A DNA stretch of 64,000 nucleotides, from NCBI GenBank assembly GCA_934464585.1, contig CAKSJY010000007.1, positions 4,647 through 68,646 on the forward strand. Direction: 5' to 3'. This stretch comes from an uncultured Eubacteriales bacterium (GTDB lineage: Bacteria; Bacillota; Clostridia; Oscillospirales; Acutalibacteraceae). Below are positions 24,301 to 32,313 of this stretch, one piece after another (within the stretch, counting starts at the first letter, position 1; the number at the start of each line of letters is the position of its first letter). A model generated the notes under the pieces. It ran no database searches, was not told the DNA's origin, and saw nothing but the letters and a program-made list of their open reading frames with translations. The translations under genes and the position numbers were made by a program.

Positions 24301-26127
24301 ATGGAAAATAAAAGATCCGAATTAAGGAAAAAAGCAATGAAGTTACCGGCTACTCCCGGTGTATATATAATGAAAGACAAATATGGGAAAGTTATATATG
24401 TAGGAAAATCTAAGGCTTTAAAGAATAGAGTCAGCCAATACTTTGGATCGCAACTAAATCATTCTGAAAAAGTTAGAAAAATGGTTTCCAATGTAGATGA
24501 TTTCGAATATATTTTGACAGACAGTGAATTTGAAGCTTTAGTATTGGAATGTAGTACTATAAAACAATATATGCCCAAATATAATATACTGCTTAAAGAT
24601 GATAAGGGGTATAGCTATATTAAGATAACAAAAGAGGAATTTCCTAAAATTAAGGAAACTAAGCAAATAGAGGACGATGCAATATACCTTGGTCCATATA
24701 CAAGCTCTTGGATTGTTAACCAAAATATAGATCAAGCTTTAAGGATTTTTAAATTACCGACTTGTAATAAAAAATTTCCTAGAGATATAGGAAAGTCAAG
24801 ACCATGTCTTAATTATTATATAAAAAGGTGTTCCGCTCCATGTATAGGGAAAATTGATAAGAAAAAGTACAATGAGAATATACATGATGCTATTTCATTT
24901 TTAAAAGGTGAGAATCAATTTTCTATTCGAGAACTGACTTTAGAAATGAATAAATTATCAGAAAATTTACAGTTTGAAAAGGCTGCAGAAATAAGAGATC
25001 GGATAAAGGCTATAAAAGCTATAAAAGATAAGCAAAAAGTAGTTGAGACTTCTGAAAAAGAACATGACGTTATTGCAATGGCAAGTTTAGACGATAGGCT
25101 TTGTTTTGAGGTGTTTAGGTTTGTTAATGGCAGACTGTGCGATAGAGAAGAGTTCTTATTTTCTGATATTTTTGACGAGAATGATATAAGAGGTCAATTT
25201 ATCCAACAATATTACTCAAATAAAGAAAGGATACCGAAGATTATATCTATAGATTTAGCTGTGGAAAATAAAGACATTATAGAACAATGGCTTTCAAAAC
25301 AAGCAGGGAAAAGAGTTAAAATTTTGGTGCCACAAAAAGGTGAAAAAGCATCCTTAATTAAAATGTGTAAGTCTAATGCTGCTGAAAGATTAGCCCAAAA
25401 CATAGGAAGAATAGGTAAAGAGACGTTAGCACTTGAGGAAATAAAGGAGTTATTGGGATTAAGAAAATTCCCATCATATATAGAGGCATATGATATATCT
25501 AATATTTCCGGAAGCAATAATGTTGGAGCTATGGTAGTGTTTAAGGATGGACGCCCCCTTAAGTCTGCATATAGGAAGTTTATAATTAAAACAGTAGATG
25601 GTCAGGATGATTATTCCTCGATGAAAGAAGTTATAACGAGACGATTTGAAGAGTATAAGAATAGTGAAAGTGAAGAGGGTTTTGGTAAGTTACCTGACCT
25701 GATTTTGCTTGATGGAGGAGCAAGTCATGTTTCAGCTGTTATGCCTATTATTAATAGTTTTAAACTAGATATTGCTGTATTTGGAATGGTTAAGGATAAT
25801 AAACACAGAACAAGAGCGATAACCTCTTTAGGTGAAGAAATATCGATTTCTTCATATAAAAATGCGTTTAATTTAATTACTAGGATACAAGATGAAGTCC
25901 ATAGGTTTGCAATTGGATTTCATAGAAGTAAAAGATCAAAAAGTATGCTTTTTGTTGAGCTTAAAAATATAGATGGAGTAGGAGAAAAAAGGGCTAAAGC
26001 CCTTTTAAGGCATTTTAAATCTATAAAAAGAATTAGTGAAGCTTCTATCGAAGAGCTTCGACTAATTTCAGAGATAAATGACAATGTTGCTGAAAATATA
26101 TATAAATATTTTAACAGTAAAGAATAA
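24301..26127 (+). CDS. uvrC: Excinuclease ABC subunit C
   Basis: This nucleotide-excision-repair endonuclease makes both incisions with UvrB. The N-terminal GIY-YIG domain reads GVYIMKDKYGKVIYVGKSKAL. A Cys-containing region (near 165-180) and the UVR helix pair for UvrB binding (near 200-235) follow. The RNase H-like domain carries the EAYDISNISG and LLDGGASHV segments. Two helix-hairpin-helix motifs close the protein (GVGEKRAKALLRHF). I used the ATG at 24301 with AAGGAG upstream, giving 608 residues; the frame extends back through the ptsH terminator without a better start. Confidence 0.97.
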   Translation: MENKRSELRKKAMKLPATPGVYIMKDKYGKVIYVGKSKALKNRVSQYFGSQLNHSEKVRKMVSNVDDFEYILTDSEFEALVLECSTIKQYMPKYNILLKDDKGYSYIKITKEEFPKIKETKQIEDDAIYLGPYTSSWIVNQNIDQALRIFKLPTCNKKFPRDIGKSRPCLNYYIKRCSAPCIGKIDKKKYNENIHDAISFLKGENQFSIRELTLEMNKLSENLQFEKAAEIRDRIKAIKAIKDKQKVVETSEKEHDVIAMASLDDRLCFEVFRFVNGRLCDREEFLFSDIFDENDIRGQFIQQYYSNKERIPKIISIDLAVENKDIIEQWLSKQAGKRVKILVPQKGEKASLIKMCKSNAAERLAQNIGRIGKETLALEEIKELLGLRKFPSYIEAYDISNISGSNNVGAMVVFKDGRPLKSAYRKFIIKTVDGQDDYSSMKEVITRRFEEYKNSESEEGFGKLPDLILLDGGASHVSAVMPIINSFKLDIAVFGMVKDNKHRTRAITSLGEEISISSYKNAFNLITRIQDEVHRFAIGFHRSKRSKSMLFVELKNIDGVGEKRAKALLRHFKSIKRISEASIEELRLISEINDNVAENIYKYFNSKE

Positions 26128-26179
26128 TTGACATTATATAATAAAATATGATAATGTATACTGAGAAGGGAATTAAAGT

Positions 26180-26755
26180 ATGAGGGTTATAACAGGGTTA
26201 GCTAAGGGGAAAAAGCTTAGAACACTTGAGGGTATTGATGTAAGGCCTACTATAGATAGGATAAAAGAGGCAATATTTAGTGCGATACATTTTGACTTAC
26301 CGGGGAAAACCTTTTTGGACTTGTTCTCAGGTTCAGGTCAAATGGGTATAGAGGCCATAAGTAGAGGAGCCAAAAAAGCCATATTTGTTGATAAAAACAA
26401 GAATTCCATAGATGTGGTTCATGAGAATTTAGTATCAACAGGGCTTTTAGGTAGAGCAGATATTTTTAATATGGATGCACAAAGCTTTATAAAGTCTTAT
26501 AATGATACTGTTGACTTTGTGTTTTTAGATCCTCCTTATAAAACTGGAATTATTCAGCCTATAATAAAAGAAGTATCATCTATAGTTAGTAAGGATGGTA
26601 TGATTATTTGTGAAAATCCTTTTGATGAGGAATTACCGGAACAGGTTGGAGATTTTTATATAAATAAATCCACTAAGTATGGCAAAATTAAAATCACATT
26701 TTATAAGGGGTGTGAAATAACAGATGAGAATAGCAGTTTGCCCGGGGAGCTTTGA
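26180..26755 (+). CDS. rsmD: 16S rRNA (guanine966-N2)-methyltransferase RsmD
   Basis: This Rossmann-fold methyltransferase modifies 16S rRNA G966. Signature segments are GLAKGKKLRT and VRPTIDRIKEAIFSAI, with SAM-binding FLDLFSGSGQMGIEA and the catalytic motif DPPY. Its 191 residues are normal. It overlaps coaD by 32 bases, the usual rsmD-coaD pairing. Confidence 0.95.
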   Translation: MRVITGLAKGKKLRTLEGIDVRPTIDRIKEAIFSAIHFDLPGKTFLDLFSGSGQMGIEAISRGAKKAIFVDKNKNSIDVVHENLVSTGLLGRADIFNMDAQSFIKSYNDTVDFVFLDPPYKTGIIQPIIKEVSSIVSKDGMIICENPFDEELPEQVGDFYINKSTKYGKIKITFYKGCEITDENSSLPGEL

Positions 26756-27212
26756 TCCGGCAACGTTAGGCCATATTGATATAATTAAACGTGCAGCAAG
26801 AATGTTTGATAAGGTAGTTGTTGCTGTGATGGTGAATATTAATAAGGATCCAGCCTTTACGATAGAGGAAAGGGTAGATATTTTAAAAAAGTCATTGGTT
26901 TCTGTAGATAATGTAGTAGTAGATTCTTTTGACGGTTTGCTAATTGATTATGCCAAAAAGATAGGAGCTACAACTATAGTAAAAGGTCTTAGAGCAGTAT
27001 CAGATTTTGAATATGAATTTCAAATGGCCTTAGCTAATAAGAAGCTTAATAATAATATAGAGACTGTCTTTCTTACAACGAGTGCACAAAATATGTATTT
27101 GAGTTCTAGCGTAGTAAAAAATATTGCACGATTTAATGGGGATATTTCAAGCTTTGTCCCGAAGGAAGTGCATGAAGAAATAAGACAAAAATTATATAGG
27201 AAGGAAGTATAA
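26724..27212 (+). CDS. coaD: Phosphopantetheine adenylyltransferase
   Basis: This enzyme catalyses the fourth step of coenzyme A synthesis. The T/HxGH nucleotidyltransferase motif is in CPGSFDPATLGHIDII. KGLRAVSDFEYEFQMA and the C-terminal YLSSSVVKNIA match the family. It has 162 residues and a start inside the rsmD gene. Confidence 0.97.
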   Translation: MRIAVCPGSFDPATLGHIDIIKRAARMFDKVVVAVMVNINKDPAFTIEERVDILKKSLVSVDNVVVDSFDGLLIDYAKKIGATTIVKGLRAVSDFEYEFQMALANKKLNNNIETVFLTTSAQNMYLSSSVVKNIARFNGDISSFVPKEVHEEIRQKLYRKEV

Positions 27213-27213
27213 A

Positions 27214-27669
27214 ATGAATATTGAAAGTTATTTGTTTGAATTAGACGAACTGCTAGAAAAGTCATGGACTTTGCCTTTAAGTGGGGGAAGAACTGTAGTT
27301 GATGCCGATAAAGTAAGAGATATTATAGATTCTATACGTTTGCAACTTCCAAAAGAAATACAACAAGCAAGGGCTGTAGTTGCAGATAGAAAGAAAATTA
27401 TAGATAATGCTAAGAAAGAGGCAGAAACAATTATATGTGAAGCAGAAGAACGCGCTAAAATAATGACAGACAAGAATAAAATAGTGCAAGATGCTAAGAA
27501 TGTAGCAAATGAGATAATGAACAAGTCCAAAGATAATGCTAAGGAAATGAGAAAAGCAGCTAGTGAATATGTTGATGATCTGATGAGACGTACAGACGAG
27601 GCTATTATGGAAAATCTAGCTGAAATAAGAAAAGCAAGGCAATCTTTAAAAGAAACTCAAAGTAAATAA
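27214..27669 (+). CDS. Coiled-coil protein, F0F1 subunit b-like, downstream of coaD
   Basis: This 151-residue soluble protein is dominated by a long charged helix (about 45-150) rich in Lys, Glu and Ala. It resembles the stalk part of ATP synthase subunit b or DivIVA-type helices, but it has no membrane segment. The N-terminus (LFELDELLEKSWTLPLSGGRTVVDADKVRDIIDSIR by segments) is a conserved short domain in clostridial genes that follow coaD. It starts two bases after coaD with a duplicated AGGAAGGA site. A structural or scaffold role is likely; no enzyme motif is visible. Confidence 0.75.
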   Translation: MNIESYLFELDELLEKSWTLPLSGGRTVVDADKVRDIIDSIRLQLPKEIQQARAVVADRKKIIDNAKKEAETIICEAEERAKIMTDKNKIVQDAKNVANEIMNKSKDNAKEMRKAASEYVDDLMRRTDEAIMENLAEIRKARQSLKETQSK

Positions 27670-27677
27670 CAATATAT

Positions 27678-27710
27678 AAAAAAGTCTCTACATTAATAGA
27701 GGCTTTTTTT
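27678..27710 (+). terminator. Terminator of the uvrC-coaD cluster
   Basis: GTCTCTA-CATTAA-TAGAGGC with one G-U pair is followed by seven T residues. Confidence 0.9.
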
Positions 27711-27726
27711 AGTTTGTGTACAAAAC

Positions 27727-27755
27727 TTGACAAAATAGGTGAACTTATATATAAT
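27727..27755 (+). promoter_or_regulatory. Promoter of the VWA protein gene
   Basis: TTGACA and TATAAT are 17 bases apart, a perfect consensus, which suggests strong expression of the surface protein. A short ATTGG/CCAAT inverted repeat follows in the leader. Confidence 0.78.
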
Positions 27756-27813
27756 TTCAGTATTGGTACTTTAGGCCAATGAAATCAAGTATTTATAGAA
27801 ATGAGGAATTATT

Positions 27814-29817
27814 GTGGACAAGGTAAGTAAAAAATTGCAAAAGTTTATTTCTGTTTTTTTAGTTCTGGCATTGCTCGCACCTATGTGTTTCTCTGTATTT
27901 TCAGCTGATGAGGGTGAAATAGCCTTAGATAAAACAGCTACTAAAAATACTTCCATTTCAGAGTCTGACGAGTATGGTAATACCTCTCAATTCTTTGATG
28001 TAACTCTTTCTCAATCATACAGTGCCTCATCTCAAGTAGAGGGAGAAGATTTTGATGTATTGTTGTTATTAGACAGATCATCATCTATGAAAAATAACTA
28101 TATTTTAGATACCGATAATAATTATTTATCATTGACTTTATTGGATTATTCAAAGGAATTATTGACAGAGGATAATGGTATCATAGATTCAGCATTAAGC
28201 AAAAATGCTCGAATTGGTATAGTAGATTTTGGCGGTGGAACAACCAATGGTAATGGACCAAAAGTAGATCTTAATGGTGTAGACGAGGCAAATAACTATG
28301 TACATTCATATGACTTTACCAATGAGCGTGACATTAATTTTAATGAAGATTTGACGGAAAAAGTATCGGATATATTCTCTAGTGATGCAAGTTTGATTGA
28401 ATCTTGTATTGACGATAAATTGAACTCTAATAACATATCGCTTACAGATGGAACTAATATTAAAGGGGGATTGGAACTTGCTGCAAAAGTTGCACGCGCA
28501 CATCAAGCTTCAAATCCGGACAGAAAATGTCATATAATTTTATTTACAGATGGGCAGGTAACTTTCCTTGACGTTGAAGGATCACAATCTACTGATCAAA
28601 CGTCTATGAGTGCTTGTGACGCAAGTACTTATAATGAATTAAGAGATGCATTTTTGGATGTCAAGCATATAGATGGTGTTGACTTTTCTATTTATGGTAT
28701 GTTTGCAAACTATCAAAATGAGGATGACGCTAGACATGCCTATAAATTGTATAGTGAAACAAATTCTTTTAAATGTACTTATAGTGGTAGCGAGTATAAA
28801 ACACTTGACCAGCTTGATGATAATACAGATTGGGAAGAATCTGAAGCTATATGTGACAATTTCATTGGTTTTGTAGGATATGACTATTTTTTCAGTAACG
28901 CCTACACTGGAAAAGATATGAAAGCTGAAATAAGAACATACTTTAAAAACTTAATAAATGGATTTGGAGGCGTACCTGTAGGGGAAACAGTTGAAGCAGC
29001 CTCAATAGTCGATACAGTTTCAGCTGACTTCCAAATCATAGATTCTTCAATCGAATCCCTAAAAAATGCAGGATTTGAAGTAAATAAGAATGATGATGGA
29101 ACTACAACAATATCAAATTCAAGTTACGCAATAAAAAATACTACACAATCAATTACATATACTGTTAAATATACTGGAGACAATTCAGGTGTAAAATATA
29201 CCAATACAAACGCAACCCTTACAATACCATCTAAAAATCAGTCAAAAGATTATCCTATGCCTGTAGTAGGAATAAATCCGAAAACAGTCAATGATAATTT
29301 TGAAGTAGCAGTAAGTCAGGACAAGGCTGTGATTGGAAATGTTGCTGAGAATGATATATATAGAAAATTTATACCAGATGATGTATTAAAAGATGGAGGA
29401 TACACATTAGGAGATTACAGAATTCATCTTTGTGATGAAAATGGTAATGACTATGCTATACCGGATGGGGTTTCGCTTTCAATTAATGAGTCAACAGGTG
29501 ATGTTGAATTTAGTAATGCAAAGGCAGAATCATTAGCATTCTTCTATTATGTTGATGCAACAGCTAAGAAAGATAATGCTGATGATATAAATATAAAATC
29601 CAGAATTACTACTGTTACAGTTAATACTACTGCAAATGTAACGGCTGATCCTAATACAGCTGTTACATCTAATAATGGTGGTGCAGATGGAACTTCTACA
29701 TTAGGAAAAGAAGTTGCTACAGGTGATTCTGCAGGTATAGTATTAATATCTATAATTACAATATTAACTGTATCATCGCTAGCTATCATATTGAAAAAAC
29801 AAGAATATAATAAATAA
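27814..29817 (+). CDS. Secreted VWA-domain surface protein
   Basis: This is an extracellular protein of 667 residues. A signal peptide (cleavage near FSVFSA, residues 26-31) is followed by a von Willebrand A domain with an intact metal-dependent adhesion site: DRSSS at 87-91, the later LTDGTN, and FTDGQ. The middle and C-terminal parts are strand-rich and Ig-like. The end, ATGDSAGIV plus a hydrophobic helix and a basic tail (KKQEYNK), resembles a cell-wall sorting signal, but the usual LPxTG is absent; TGD is all that remains. It may therefore be membrane-anchored or use a divergent sortase. The GTG start has GAGG upstream. It probably binds host or matrix ligands or builds a surface structure; no pilin or sortase gene is adjacent. 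Confidence 0.85.
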   Translation: MDKVSKKLQKFISVFLVLALLAPMCFSVFSADEGEIALDKTATKNTSISESDEYGNTSQFFDVTLSQSYSASSQVEGEDFDVLLLLDRSSSMKNNYILDTDNNYLSLTLLDYSKELLTEDNGIIDSALSKNARIGIVDFGGGTTNGNGPKVDLNGVDEANNYVHSYDFTNERDINFNEDLTEKVSDIFSSDASLIESCIDDKLNSNNISLTDGTNIKGGLELAAKVARAHQASNPDRKCHIILFTDGQVTFLDVEGSQSTDQTSMSACDASTYNELRDAFLDVKHIDGVDFSIYGMFANYQNEDDARHAYKLYSETNSFKCTYSGSEYKTLDQLDDNTDWEESEAICDNFIGFVGYDYFFSNAYTGKDMKAEIRTYFKNLINGFGGVPVGETVEAASIVDTVSADFQIIDSSIESLKNAGFEVNKNDDGTTTISNSSYAIKNTTQSITYTVKYTGDNSGVKYTNTNATLTIPSKNQSKDYPMPVVGINPKTVNDNFEVAVSQDKAVIGNVAENDIYRKFIPDDVLKDGGYTLGDYRIHLCDENGNDYAIPDGVSLSINESTGDVEFSNAKAESLAFFYYVDATAKKDNADDINIKSRITTVTVNTTANVTADPNTAVTSNNGGADGTSTLGKEVATGDSAGIVLISIITILTVSSLAIILKKQEYNK

Positions 29818-29838
29818 GTATAGGCTACTAAATTAAGC

Positions 29839-29877
29839 AAAAGGCTGCTTTCTCTTTTAGGAGAAATCAGCCTTTTT
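29839..29877 (+). terminator. Terminator of the VWA protein gene
   Basis: AAAAGGCTG/CAGCCTTTT continued by TTTCTC/GAGAAA, with a T-rich exit. The 118 bases between this and the next hairpin hold nothing recognisable. Confidence 0.9.
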
Positions 29878-29995
29878 GTATATAAAAAGGGTATCTTAGG
29901 GACAATCTGAAAAAGTAATGTGATTACGGTAGAGATTTTCTTTAAAAGAGCTTTATGATTAGGGGAACTATATAGTGCATTTAGAGGTTATATTA

Positions 29996-30023
29996 AAGCC
30001 TCCGACTTTTTGGTCGGAGGCTT
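29996..30023 (-). terminator. Terminator of the 5'-nucleotidase pair
   Basis: AAGCCTCCGAC and GTCGGAGGCTT form a GC-rich stem about 30 bases after the second nucleotidase stop. The T-tract on the minus strand is short (TTTAATAT). Confidence 0.75.
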
Positions 30024-30052
30024 ACTCTATCTTGTAATACTCTCTGAAAGTA

Positions 30053-32308
30053 TTATTTTGAAGACTTTCGTTTTACTTTTATAACTATAACTACTAACGC
30101 AATAATAGCTACACTACCAAGTATAACGTAAATAACGTTGTATGAAGATTGTAAGTTATATTCATTTTCTAGGTCAGCAAGAGCTTTTTCTGATGCAGTT
30201 AATGATTGATAGTTTGTGACATTAACCTTGGAGTTTTCATTAAGAGAATCATAGCATGATCTTGTAAATGATATAAATCCCTTATCATCTTTAGAAATAG
30301 TATCAGGTAATTGACTTATTAGATTTGTAACACTATCTGAATTTTTTTCAGATAAATCTTGAATTGATATATTAACAGCTTTTAATCCAATATAATCATC
30401 TACAAATGATTCAGATTTGTTGTTTTCATATTCTACTGTAATAGAATGCTTACCACTTGAAAGGTCGTTTAAGTAAATTTTTCCGTTTTCATCTGTAGAA
30501 ACTACAGTACTTTCATTAAAATCAATAGTTAAATTTATATCTTTTGATTTAAGTGGTTGTTTTTCGTAATTTACTGTGATTTCAGAGTTATAACTTTCAT
30601 GTGAAGCATTACTGTTAACTGGAGTAATTCTGTTTTGAGTTAATGGATAATCTATAGGTTTGCCGGTTTCCTTAGCCATCTTAGCAATTCCATTTTCGAC
30701 TACTGTCTCAAGAATATCGCCGGTCGCTAGAGTTTCACAATCTTTAATCATCTCAAAACCTTCGCCTCCTTCAGAAAGAAAGCTATTAGTTACAAGTTTG
30801 ATTTTTGTTGTTTCATCATCTCGTTTAAGTTCTTTTTTATCTGTACCATCTTTATTTAAAATAACAATTTTAGTTATACGTTCTCCAGTAGTATCAGTAT
30901 TAGTTGGATCATATGCCGGCTTAGTTAGATCATACTCAAAACGCATACCCGCTATTTGTGGAAATTTACCTGAAGAGGAAGTTAGAGTTGAATCTTCAGA
31001 AGAGGGCGGAGATAATTTAGAAATACCATTTTCAAGTGCCTTATATAATTTATCAGCAGTTATTTCTTTTACTTTAATAGTATTATCAGTAGGTAAAACT
31101 CTGTTTATATCATTAATTGTAATATATCCGGTATCGATAGTGTCACGTATTCCACCACCGTTTTGCAATACTACAATTTCAGTGTCGTCATCAAGGTTAT
31201 TTTCTATTAGATTTTTACCTGATTCAAGCATTAGATCTGCGATAAGATCTCCGAAATTTGTCTCAGACATTCTGCAAACACTTTTACCTGAGTATGCACC
31301 ACCGTATAATGGATGTTCAGTTTTAGATAATACTCTTTCTAATGTCGGCTTTTGTGCATTATAAATATCATTGTATAATTGGGTGACTTCAGTATCAGCA
31401 GTATATTCATGACCAACTTCAGATGCCGATAGTATTTTTCCATTAACATTAACAGAATTATCGTTGTTAATATGTAATTCTAATTTACCTAGATTTTTTG
31501 CATCAGTTCCAACTTGCTGAATTAATGTTCCATTTATTTCTTTGGATATTTTGCTATGGCTATGTCCATCGATTATAACATCAATGCCGCTCACATTTTC
31601 TGCCAAATCTTCACTTGTAACACCTGCTGAGCTATTAATACCAACATGTGTTAAAGCTATAATTGCTTGAGCACCCTGGTCTTTTAACTCTTTTATCTGA
31701 AATTTTGAAGTTTCGATAATTGATGTGAATGCTAGACCTTCAATATCTGACTTTAATGATGTGTCTACAGTATCTTCAGATATAACAGCAAAAAAGCCTA
31801 TTTTTTTTCCGTTAATTTCTTTTATAAAATTGCTACCGTTACAACCGTTGATATCGCTTAAAAACGGTTTTCTTGTTGATTCATCTATTACATTAGCACA
31901 TATTACAGGAAATTCAGCTAGGTTAGCGTTAGTTTTTGCCATTTCAGATCCATAGTCTAGGTCGTGATTTCCTAATGCCATAAGGTCATAGTTTGCAGCA
32001 TTCATCATTTTTATAATATCTGAACCTTTGCTATACTTCGCAAGTATAACTCCCTGAGTTGCATCTCCTGCATCGACAAGTAGAGAATTTTTTGTTTGGC
32101 TTTTAACGTTTTTTAATACATCCATGCCTATTTGAGTTAATTCTCCGTTACTATCATATTGACTGTCAATTTTTCCATGAATATCATTTGTATGATATAT
32201 AATTATGGAATCATCGCCAACAGCAAATGCATGTGGAATTGTCGAAAGTATTAGCATAGTGCATACAATAAAGACTGTGAGTTTTCGATTGAATTTTTTA
32301 AATATCAT
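30053..32308 (-). CDS. Surface-anchored 5'-nucleotidase/phosphoesterase (second of pair)
   Basis: This is a secreted bimetal phosphoesterase of the UshA/5'-nucleotidase family, 751 residues. A signal peptide covers about 1-30. Metal ligands appear in YHTNDIHG, DAGDATQG, GNHDLDYG, ALTHVG and GHSHS. The C-terminal nucleotidase domain contains VLQNGGGIRDTID and the base-stacking FPQIAGM. After it comes a CarboxypepD/CnaB-like segment (about 600-660), a helical stretch, then a membrane helix and basic tail that anchor it outside the cell. It probably removes phosphate from extracellular nucleotides for purine and phosphate uptake. It starts five bases after its paralogue, and its ribosome-binding site lies in the last codons of that gene. 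Confidence 0.92.
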   Translation of the reverse strand: MIFKKFNRKLTVFIVCTMLILSTIPHAFAVGDDSIIIYHTNDIHGKIDSQYDSNGELTQIGMDVLKNVKSQTKNSLLVDAGDATQGVILAKYSKGSDIIKMMNAANYDLMALGNHDLDYGSEMAKTNANLAEFPVICANVIDESTRKPFLSDINGCNGSNFIKEINGKKIGFFAVISEDTVDTSLKSDIEGLAFTSIIETSKFQIKELKDQGAQAIIALTHVGINSSAGVTSEDLAENVSGIDVIIDGHSHSKISKEINGTLIQQVGTDAKNLGKLELHINNDNSVNVNGKILSASEVGHEYTADTEVTQLYNDIYNAQKPTLERVLSKTEHPLYGGAYSGKSVCRMSETNFGDLIADLMLESGKNLIENNLDDDTEIVVLQNGGGIRDTIDTGYITINDINRVLPTDNTIKVKEITADKLYKALENGISKLSPPSSEDSTLTSSSGKFPQIAGMRFEYDLTKPAYDPTNTDTTGERITKIVILNKDGTDKKELKRDDETTKIKLVTNSFLSEGGEGFEMIKDCETLATGDILETVVENGIAKMAKETGKPIDYPLTQNRITPVNSNASHESYNSEITVNYEKQPLKSKDINLTIDFNESTVVSTDENGKIYLNDLSSGKHSITVEYENNKSESFVDDYIGLKAVNISIQDLSEKNSDSVTNLISQLPDTISKDDKGFISFTRSCYDSLNENSKVNVTNYQSLTASEKALADLENEYNLQSSYNVIYVILGSVAIIALVVIVIKVKRKSSK

Positions 32309-32313
32309 TGATT

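Noticed and set aside
30660..31364. 234-codon plus-strand frame inside the second nucleotidase gene
   Set aside because: It is fully antisense to a gene with clear catalytic motifs, is Ser/Val/Ile-rich as expected of a shadow frame, and has no start signal.
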